NCBI GenBank assembly: GCA_025924495.1
Contig: JAICIG010000084.1
Span: 1 to 21,101, forward strand
DNA length: 21,101 nt
Direction: 5' to 3'
Source of the DNA: Pirellulales bacterium
GTDB lineage: Bacteria; Planctomycetota; Planctomycetia; Pirellulales; JAICIG01
Shown here: piece by piece, positions 15,798 to 21,101 of the stretch
Layout: each line of letters begins with the position of its first letter
Position numbering within the stretch: position 1 is the stretch's first letter
The notes under the pieces: model-generated
The model's input: the letters and a program-made list of their open reading frames with translations, nothing else
Database searches by the model: none
Told to the model about the DNA's origin: nothing
Translations under genes and position numbers: made by a program

Positions 15798-16378
15798 CTC
15801 ACAGGCTTGTGCTGCGTCAATTGCAGAAAGCCGCCCTGGCGACGCACTGGCAGCGCCGCGCTTACTGGTCGGCTTCTCTTCTCGTACAGGCCAGCTCCGC
15901 TTCGTCCGACCACTGGCCAGGGCTGGACGAAACGGAGTCGCCTTGCGGCGCTGGCCCGCACGTCCTCAGCAACTTGCCTATGCTGTGGACGTTCCTCGGG
16001 CAGCCCGGATAAGAGCCGGGCCATGTTCCATGGCAGTTAAAATACCCCTGAAACGGGTGGCGATGCAAGGAAAAAGTCGGGTGAGATGACGTTGCGGCGA
16101 GCAAATAATCCAAATCGCAAAATCAGCGATTGTTAATAAATGAGCCGATCGGGGTCGGACATCAGCCCGTTTGCCCAGCCGGTTGACAACTTCACGCCCC
16201 TCCGGTTCGATTATGGGCCTGAACTGAAACCCGGCCCCGAGCGGCCGCCGGACGGTTTGCGTTTGACGCGCGGCCGATGCTGGCGTTTGGCCGTAGGCCT
16301 TGAGGCGGTTCCATTTACGATCCATGGAACCTCGAATTCGAGGAGAACCTGCCGTCGTCTCTCGCCGGCGGCCATTGT

Positions 16379-16387
16379 AAGGAAAGG
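16379..16387 (+). promoter_or_regulatory. Ribosome binding site deciding the DUF2760 start
   Basis: AAGGAAAGG ends seven bases before the GTG at 16395. This favours that start over the in-frame ATG at 16140, whose extra 85 residues are Pro/Arg-rich and unlike the family. Confidence 0.5.
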
Positions 16388-16394
16388 CGTCCGA

Positions 16395-16937
16395 GTGACA
16401 CGCATTGGACTGGCATTTCGAGCTTTCTTTCGCATCCTGGCGGATGCCGCGTTTGCGGAGCGCCTTGCTCCCTTATTCTCCGCTGCGGCCGCGACGACGC
16501 CTCCGAAACCGGAAACCATTGCCGCCCCGCCGCCTGCCGCCAAGCAGCCGCCGGTGCGGAGTGAAGCGCTAAGTTTGCTCGCCATGCTGCAGCGCGAGGC
16601 ACGGTTGGTCGACTTCCTGCAAGAACCGATCGCCGCCTATAGCGACGAGCAGATTGGCGCCGCCGTCCGCGATGTGCACCGCGATAGCGCCGCGGTGCTC
16701 GAACGCGTTTTCGCTTTGAAGCCGATTCTATCGGCGGAAGAGGGCGCTCAGGTGGACGTGCCCGAGGGCTTCGATGCTGCACGCTTCCGCTTAACCGGCA
16801 GAGTGGCCGACCGTTCGCCATTTCGCGGAGTGCTGATGCATCACGGTTGGGAGGCGACGCGAACGGCGCTGCCGGCTTGGACCGGCGCCGCCAACGCCGC
16901 CCAAGTGATCGCTCCGGCCGTTGTGGAGCTTGGGTAA
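16395..16937 (+). CDS. DUF2760 family protein
   Basis: The protein has 180 residues from a GTG start. The first helix (IGLAFRAFFRILADAAFAER) is followed by a Pro/Ala-rich linker at about 35-58. A conserved core then runs from ALSLLAMLQREARLVDFLQE through the helix YSDEQIGAAVRDVHRDSAAV to a C-terminal beta part ending RGVLMHHGWEATRTALPAW and an APAVVELG tail. This matches DUF2760, a family repeatedly encoded beside Hsp70-like genes, as here. The function is unknown. Its stop directly abuts the ATG of the Hsp70-like gene with no gap, so the two are surely cotranscribed and probably translationally coupled. The family's constant gene neighbourhood suggests that it works with the chaperone-like proteins; that is inference. 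Confidence 0.8.
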   Translation: MTRIGLAFRAFFRILADAAFAERLAPLFSAAAATTPPKPETIAAPPPAAKQPPVRSEALSLLAMLQREARLVDFLQEPIAAYSDEQIGAAVRDVHRDSAAVLERVFALKPILSAEEGAQVDVPEGFDAARFRLTGRVADRSPFRGVLMHHGWEATRTALPAWTGAANAAQVIAPAVVELG

Positions 16938-18728
16938 ATGACGGCGCAATACGCAATCGGGATTGATCTGGGCACCACGAATAGCGCGCTCGCCTACGCT
17001 TCGCTAGCCGAAGAGCATGCGCAAGTGCAATTGCTGCCGATACCGCAATTGACGGCGCCGGCCACCCTCGAAGATCGCAGCTTGCTGGCCTCGTTCCTCT
17101 ATCTCGGCACAGATGCCGACGTCCAAGCCAAGAACTTCGACTTGCCGTGGGAACGTAAGCGCGCGTTCGCCGTAGGCGAATCGGCGCGGCGCCAGGCGGC
17201 GGAAGTTCCGACTCGCACCATAGCCGCCGCCAAGTCGTGGCTGGCTCACAGCCGCGTCGATCGCCGCCAGCCAATTCTCCCCTGGAACGCTCCCGCCGAC
17301 GTCCCCAAGATTTCGCCGGTCGAAGCTTCCCAGCGTTATCTCGAGCATCTCATCGCTGCCTGGAACGCGGCATTTCGCAAAGCGCCCCTAAACGAGCAGC
17401 ATGTCGTGCTTACCGTTCCTGCTTCGTTCGATGCGGCCGCGCGAGAACTGACGCACGAAGCGGCAATTGCCGCCGGGTTGCCTGAAAACTTCGTCCTGCT
17501 GGAAGAGCCCCAGGCAGCCGTTTACGCCTGGTTGGCCGACGTCGGCGACCGTTGGCGTCGCGCCTTGAAGGTGGGCGACGTGCTGTTGGTTTGCGATGTC
17601 GGCGGCGGCACCACCGATTTCACATTAATCGCCGTCACTGAAGAACAGGGCGAATTGGCCCTGCGACGCATGGCAGTCGGCAATCACATTCTAGTCGGCG
17701 GCGACAATATGGATCTGGCGCTGGCCCACTTTGCCGCCGGCGCGTTTAAGGAGAAAGGGGTCCAGCTCGACCCCTGGCAATCGGTCGCGCTCTGGCACTC
17801 CTGCCGGACGGCGAAAGAAACGCTGCTGGCCAAGGAAGGCCCTGCGAAGCACCCGGTCGCCGTGCTCGGCCGCGGCAGCAAATTGATCAAAGGGACCGTT
17901 TCAGTCGATATCGATCGTGATGCCGCCGCGCATCTGCTGACCGAGGGTTTCTTTCCCTTTTGCGCCCCGACCGACGAGCCGGCCAAGCGGCGAGTTTCGG
18001 GCTTCAAGGAACTCGGCCTGCCCTTCGAGACCGATACCGCCGTGACGCGCCATCTGGCCGGGTTCTTGCGCGCTCAGGGCGGCGAGCAGGGACCGGTGCG
18101 TCCGACACACGTGCTCTTCAATGGCGGCGTATTCAAGTCGGCCGCGTTGCGAGACCGGCTGTTCGAAGTCGTGGCCGGTTGGTTCGCCGGACAGACGCCG
18201 CCACAGGGTCTGGCCGGCAACGAAGATCTCGACTTTGCCGTGGCCCGCGGCGCCGCCTATTACGGCTTCGCCAAGCAGGGCAAAGGCATCCGCATCCGTG
18301 GCGGCACGGCCCGCTCTTATTACGTGGGAATCGAATCCGCCGGGCTCGCGATTCCCGGCGCTCCGCGGCCGTTGCGAGCGCTGTGCGTCGTGCCGATCGG
18401 CATGGAAGAAGGAACCGAGACCGACGTTCCCAGCGACGAGATCGGACTCGTCGTCGGCGAAGCCGCGCAATTCCGTTTCTTTAATTCCGCCGTTCGCAAA
18501 GACGATCGGCCGGGCGCCTTGCTCAGCTCGTGGTCGGAAGACGAACTCGCCGAGACCGATCCTTTGACTGCCACCTTGCCGCCGACCGACAGCGCGGAGG
18601 AGGGCTACGTACCCGTTCATTTTCATGCGAAGATCACCGAGCTCGGCATGTTCGAACTTTGGTGCCAAAGCGCCAACTCCGCCGATCGCTGGAAGCTGGA
18701 ATTCAGCGTACGCGAGGACGCGGAATGA
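16938..18728 (+). CDS. Hsp70-like (DnaK-related) ATPase, short form
   Basis: This 596-residue protein has an actin-type ATPase fold. Phosphate loop 1 is GIDLGTTNSALAY (8-20), VPASFD is at 160-165, LEEPQAAVYAW at 188-198, and phosphate loop 2 is CDVGGGTTDFT at 219-229. GGDNMDLALA and NGGVFKSAALRDRL follow. After about residue 430 comes a beta-rich region that replaces the canonical DnaK substrate-binding domain. It ends at FHAKITELGMFELWCQSANS with no helical lid or acidic EEVD-like tail. It is therefore not housekeeping DnaK, but a member of the divergent Hsp70 group found with DUF2760. It starts immediately after the DUF2760 stop. A longer paralogue follows 168 bases downstream and shares the same motifs. 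Client and partner proteins are unknown; no DnaJ or GrpE gene is present. Confidence 0.88.
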   Translation: MTAQYAIGIDLGTTNSALAYASLAEEHAQVQLLPIPQLTAPATLEDRSLLASFLYLGTDADVQAKNFDLPWERKRAFAVGESARRQAAEVPTRTIAAAKSWLAHSRVDRRQPILPWNAPADVPKISPVEASQRYLEHLIAAWNAAFRKAPLNEQHVVLTVPASFDAAARELTHEAAIAAGLPENFVLLEEPQAAVYAWLADVGDRWRRALKVGDVLLVCDVGGGTTDFTLIAVTEEQGELALRRMAVGNHILVGGDNMDLALAHFAAGAFKEKGVQLDPWQSVALWHSCRTAKETLLAKEGPAKHPVAVLGRGSKLIKGTVSVDIDRDAAAHLLTEGFFPFCAPTDEPAKRRVSGFKELGLPFETDTAVTRHLAGFLRAQGGEQGPVRPTHVLFNGGVFKSAALRDRLFEVVAGWFAGQTPPQGLAGNEDLDFAVARGAAYYGFAKQGKGIRIRGGTARSYYVGIESAGLAIPGAPRPLRALCVVPIGMEEGTETDVPSDEIGLVVGEAAQFRFFNSAVRKDDRPGALLSSWSEDELAETDPLTATLPPTDSAEEGYVPVHFHAKITELGMFELWCQSANSADRWKLEFSVREDAE

Positions 18729-18783
18729 TGACCGTATGAGTTTGAAAGCGGCGACCAGGCGGACTCAATTCTTGTCGTGAACC

Positions 18784-18803
18784 GCGAATGAACGCTCATT
18801 TGC
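18784..18803. terminator. Hairpin after the first Hsp70-like gene
   Basis: GCGAATGA (18784-18791) pairs with TCATTTGC (18796-18803) over a four-base loop, with one G-U pair. It sits 55 bases past the stop of the short Hsp70-like gene. There is no T tract. A wider inverted repeat, AACCGC (18780-18785) with GCGGTT (18823-18828), encloses it. It may be an attenuating hairpin or a dispersed palindromic repeat. Confidence 0.35.
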
Positions 18804-18830
18804 GCTAATCGGCCAATAATCAGCGGTTGT

Positions 18831-18858
18831 TTGGCTCCTGCGCGTGACAATCGATAAT
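18831..18858 (+). promoter_or_regulatory. Candidate sigma-70-type promoter for the second Hsp70-like gene
   Basis: TTGGCT (18831-18836) and GATAAT (18853-18858) are separated by 16 bases and lie 38 bases before the ATG. The -10 matches consensus at five of six positions, the -35 at four. If real, the long Hsp70-like gene has its own transcription in addition to any read-through. Confidence 0.35.
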
Positions 18859-18896
18859 CGCGGAAATTACGGGTCTCGTTGCCAGACCATTACTAT

Positions 18897-21101
18897 ATGA
18901 GCCTCGCTTCGCCGGAAACGCCCAGCCGCTACACTGTCGGCATCGACTTGGGCACGACGAACTCGGCGGCAGGCTATGTGGATACGGCGGAGGAACATTG
19001 GCAAGTCCGCACGTTTGAGATTCCGCAACTGATGGCGCCCGGAGAAATCGAGGCCCGCGAAACGCTGCCATCGTTCCACTATGAAGCGGCGCCGGGCGAG
19101 TTCCCGACTGGTTCGCTGGCGCTGCCTTGGGGCGCCAAAGATCGCAAGTTTGCGGTCGGCTTTTTTGCGCGCGACCATGGCGTCTCAATGCCGGGACGGC
19201 TGATCGCCTCGGCGAAAAGCTGGCTCTGCCATTCGGGGGTCGATCGCACGACTGAACTCTTGCCGTGGCACGGCGCCCCCGACGTCGAGCGGCTCTCGCC
19301 CGTCGAGGCCAGCAGTCGCTATCTGGTCCACATCCGCGAAGCTTGGGATTTTCGCTTTCCCGAACATCCGCTCGCCGAACAAGATGTCGTGTTGACGCTC
19401 CCCGCGTCATTCGACGAAGTGGCGCGGGAGCTGACGGTCAAGGCGGCCAAGCTGGCGGGGTTGCCGCGCGTTGTGCTGATCGAAGAGCCGCAGGCCGCCT
19501 TCTACGCCTGGATTCACGCCCAAGGCGATCAATGGGAATATTTGGTGCAGCCAGGACAAAAGATTCTGGTCTGCGACATCGGCGGCGGCACCTCCGACTT
19601 CACGCTGATTCGCGTGCGGCGCGGCGAAGGCGGGAAAGTGCAGTTCCACCGCGTAGCTGTCGGCGAGCACTTGATTCTCGGCGGCGACAATCTCGATCTG
19701 GCGCTGGCTCATCACCTGGAACACAAGATCACGCGCGGCGGCAAGCTCGAACCGCGCCAATGGGCCGTGCTCGTGCGCAGTTGCCGTCACGTGAAAGAAG
19801 CCCTGTTGTCATCCAATCCGCCCAATCGGCTCGCCGTCAACCTGCCGGGGGCCGGCTCGAAATTAATCGGTGGCGGATTGCAAGTAGACGTGACCCGCGA
19901 CGAAGTGCAGCAGTTGCTGCTCGAAGGTTTCCTGCCGCGAGTCGCACTCGAGGACAAGCCCGTCTCGCGACGCAGCGGATTTCAGGAGTTCGGCCTGCCC
20001 TTCGCGCCCGACGCCGCGATGACCCGCTACCTGGCAAGCTTTTTGACGGCGCATCGCCATGTCGCGATCGGCGATGAACCGCCATCGGCGGCGGACCACG
20101 ATCCCGCACGGCCCGACCTGGTGCTGTTCAATGGCGGGCTGTTTGCCTCGCCGCTGCTCCGGGCTCGCCTGCTGGAAGTGCTCGCGTCGTGGTTTGCCGA
20201 GTCGCGAGCCGCACCTTGGAGCCCGCAGGTGCTGGCCAACGAGCGGCTCGATTTGGCGGTCGCCCACGGCGCGGCGTATTATGGCATGGTGCGGCGCGGC
20301 GTCGGCATTCGCATCGCCGCCGGGCTTGCGCGAACCTATTACATCGGCGCCGAGTCGGCCGACCGCAAGGAAGCGACGGCCGTCTGCTTGCTGCCCGCGG
20401 GCATCGAAGCGGGGCAGGAAGTGAATCTCGCGGACCGACCTTTCGAATTGCTGATTCGACATCCCGTCGAGTTCCCGCTCTACGTCTCCAGCACGCGGTT
20501 GACCGATCGCCCGGGCGAATTGCTGGCCGTCGATCCCGAGCAAATGACCTCGCTGCCGCCGATCCGCACCGTGCTCGAAGCTCAAAAGAAGGGCGCCAGC
20601 GAATCATTGGCGGTCAACTTGCATGCGAGGCTAACCGAAATTGGCACGCTCGATCTGTGGTGCAGCGAGGCGCAAGGGCCGCGCACCTGGCGTTTGCAAT
20701 TTGACGTGCGCGCGGCGACGGAGACGGACCGATCGGGGCATCTCGGCGCCGGCGAAGCGGAAGGCGTGATCGACGAATCGCTCGTCGACGACAGCCGCCG
20801 TTTAATTCATGCGGCGTTCTCGGCCGATGCCGGCGCGTCGGCAATCAAGCCAGAGAGCCTGGTAAAACAACTGGAAGAGCGAACCGAACTTCGCCGCCGC
20901 GACTGGCCGATGTCGCTGTTGCGCAGCTTTTGGGAGACGCTCGTCGAAGTCGAGCCGGGCCGGCGGCGCAGCGCGGAACACGAGACGCGATGGCTTTACC
21001 TATTCGGCTTCAGCCTCCGTCCTGGCTATGGGCTAGCCGTTGACGACTGGCGAGTCGCCCAAACCTGGCGGCTGCTGCAAGGCAAACGAATCCACCACAC
21101 G
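18897..21101 (+). CDS. Hsp70-like ATPase, long form with DUF3731-like C-terminus (3' truncated)
   Basis: The frame is open for 735 codons to the window edge, so the C-terminus is missing. The ATPase motifs match the upstream paralogue: GIDLGTTNSAAGY near residue 15, LPASFDEVARELT, LIEEPQAAFYAW, CDIGGGTSDFTLI, GGDNLDLALAHH and FNGGLFASPLLRARLLEV. A beta-rich region ending HARLTEIGTLDLWC follows, as in the short paralogue. Beyond that, from about residue 640, comes an extra part absent from the short one. It begins DESLVDDSRRLIHAAF and contains LRRRDWPMSLLRSFWETLVE and RWLYLFGFSLRPGYGLAVDD, resembling DUF3731, which occurs at the end of some bacterial Hsp70-like proteins. No ribosome binding site is evident. 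The pair probably arose by duplication, and the long copy may be the larger subunit of a working unit; that is inference. Confidence 0.87.
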   Translation, partial: MSLASPETPSRYTVGIDLGTTNSAAGYVDTAEEHWQVRTFEIPQLMAPGEIEARETLPSFHYEAAPGEFPTGSLALPWGAKDRKFAVGFFARDHGVSMPGRLIASAKSWLCHSGVDRTTELLPWHGAPDVERLSPVEASSRYLVHIREAWDFRFPEHPLAEQDVVLTLPASFDEVARELTVKAAKLAGLPRVVLIEEPQAAFYAWIHAQGDQWEYLVQPGQKILVCDIGGGTSDFTLIRVRRGEGGKVQFHRVAVGEHLILGGDNLDLALAHHLEHKITRGGKLEPRQWAVLVRSCRHVKEALLSSNPPNRLAVNLPGAGSKLIGGGLQVDVTRDEVQQLLLEGFLPRVALEDKPVSRRSGFQEFGLPFAPDAAMTRYLASFLTAHRHVAIGDEPPSAADHDPARPDLVLFNGGLFASPLLRARLLEVLASWFAESRAAPWSPQVLANERLDLAVAHGAAYYGMVRRGVGIRIAAGLARTYYIGAESADRKEATAVCLLPAGIEAGQEVNLADRPFELLIRHPVEFPLYVSSTRLTDRPGELLAVDPEQMTSLPPIRTVLEAQKKGASESLAVNLHARLTEIGTLDLWCSEAQGPRTWRLQFDVRAATETDRSGHLGAGEAEGVIDESLVDDSRRLIHAAFSADAGASAIKPESLVKQLEERTELRRRDWPMSLLRSFWETLVEVEPGRRRSAEHETRWLYLFGFSLRPGYGLAVDDWRVAQTWRLLQGKRIHHT

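Larger units (their letters stand above)
15787..16394. other. Divergent intergenic region, no gene seen
   Basis: These 608 bases separate the secreted protein (leftward) from the DUF2760-Hsp70 cluster (rightward) and should hold both promoters. Open frames here have no protein-like composition. A TTGACA at 16183-16188 has only a poor -10 partner (TTCGAT at 16206-16211). An AT-rich stretch at about 16101-16140 includes a small inverted repeat, AATCGC (16113-16118) with GCGATT (16126-16131). Neither is firm enough to call as a regulatory site. Confidence 0.6.

Noticed and set aside
15442..16089. 215-codon open frame on the + strand over the start of the secreted protein
   Set aside because: It overlaps the well-supported minus-strand gene, has Arg/Ala/Pro-rich non-protein-like composition and matches no family I recognise.
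16183..16211. TTGACA with TTCGAT as a promoter for DUF2760
   Set aside because: The -35 is perfect and the spacing is 17, but the -10 matches only three of six positions; left as a remark in the intergenic entry.
16140..16394. 85-residue N-terminal extension of the DUF2760 protein from an upstream ATG
   Set aside because: Composition is low-complexity and unlike the family, and a good ribosome binding site lies before the GTG at 16395.
19265..20077. 270-codon + strand frame within the second Hsp70-like gene
   Set aside because: Out of frame with the long open frame from 18897 that carries all Hsp70 motifs; the content is almost entirely Arg/Ala/Ser.

Overview
The window looks like a piece of a planctomycete chromosome, most likely Pirellulales-like. 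This is an inference from the gene content: a large secreted protein carries a degenerate LEPR-XLL-type N-terminus (LENLEARQVLSS) with TIGR03118-like, PKD-like and DUF4214-like modules. Shine-Dalgarno sites are weak at most starts, the DNA is fairly GC-rich, and there is a DUF2760 / Hsp70-like pair cluster. I see no tRNA, rRNA, CRISPR array, insertion sequence or integrase.

Region 1 (1-7617, all +) is a surface-polysaccharide or glycan locus. In order it holds the 3' end of a family-2-like glycosyltransferase, a zinc-binding sugar C-methyltransferase, a GDP-fucose-synthase-like SDR epimerase/reductase, a GT-B glycosyltransferase, an acyltransferase-3 membrane O-acyltransferase, an HddC-like sugar nucleotidyltransferase and an HddA-like GHMP heptose kinase. 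Two junctions are ATGA stop/start overlaps (2133-2136 and 5783-5786), and the others are short gaps, so this reads as one operon. HddA plus HddC would supply GDP-D-glycero-D-manno-heptose. The reductase and methyltransferase could tailor that or another nucleotide sugar, the glycosyltransferases would transfer it, and the acyltransferase would decorate the product.

Region 2 (about 7709-8947) is a decayed sulfotransferase-family gene. It shows an early frame change, an in-frame TAA, and a one-base loss in a T run just downstream of an intact P-loop-type PAPS-binding motif. It would have been a further tailoring enzyme of the same glycan locus.

Region 3 (9296-12502, +) is one 1068-residue protein that fuses all three parts of the AmmeMemoRadiSam set: a radical SAM enzyme, an AMMECR1 domain and a Memo domain. 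Between AMMECR1 and Memo lies an extra stretch that by eye aligns to AMMECR1 as a degenerate second copy. This is the most notable object in the window.

Region 4 (12544-15786, -) is the 1080-residue secreted mosaic protein, convergent with the fusion gene.

Region 5 (16395-21101, +) is a DUF2760 gene abutting an Hsp70-like gene, then a second, longer Hsp70-like gene with the start of a DUF3731-like C-terminus that runs off the window. This is a conserved but functionally uncharacterised chaperone-like cluster.
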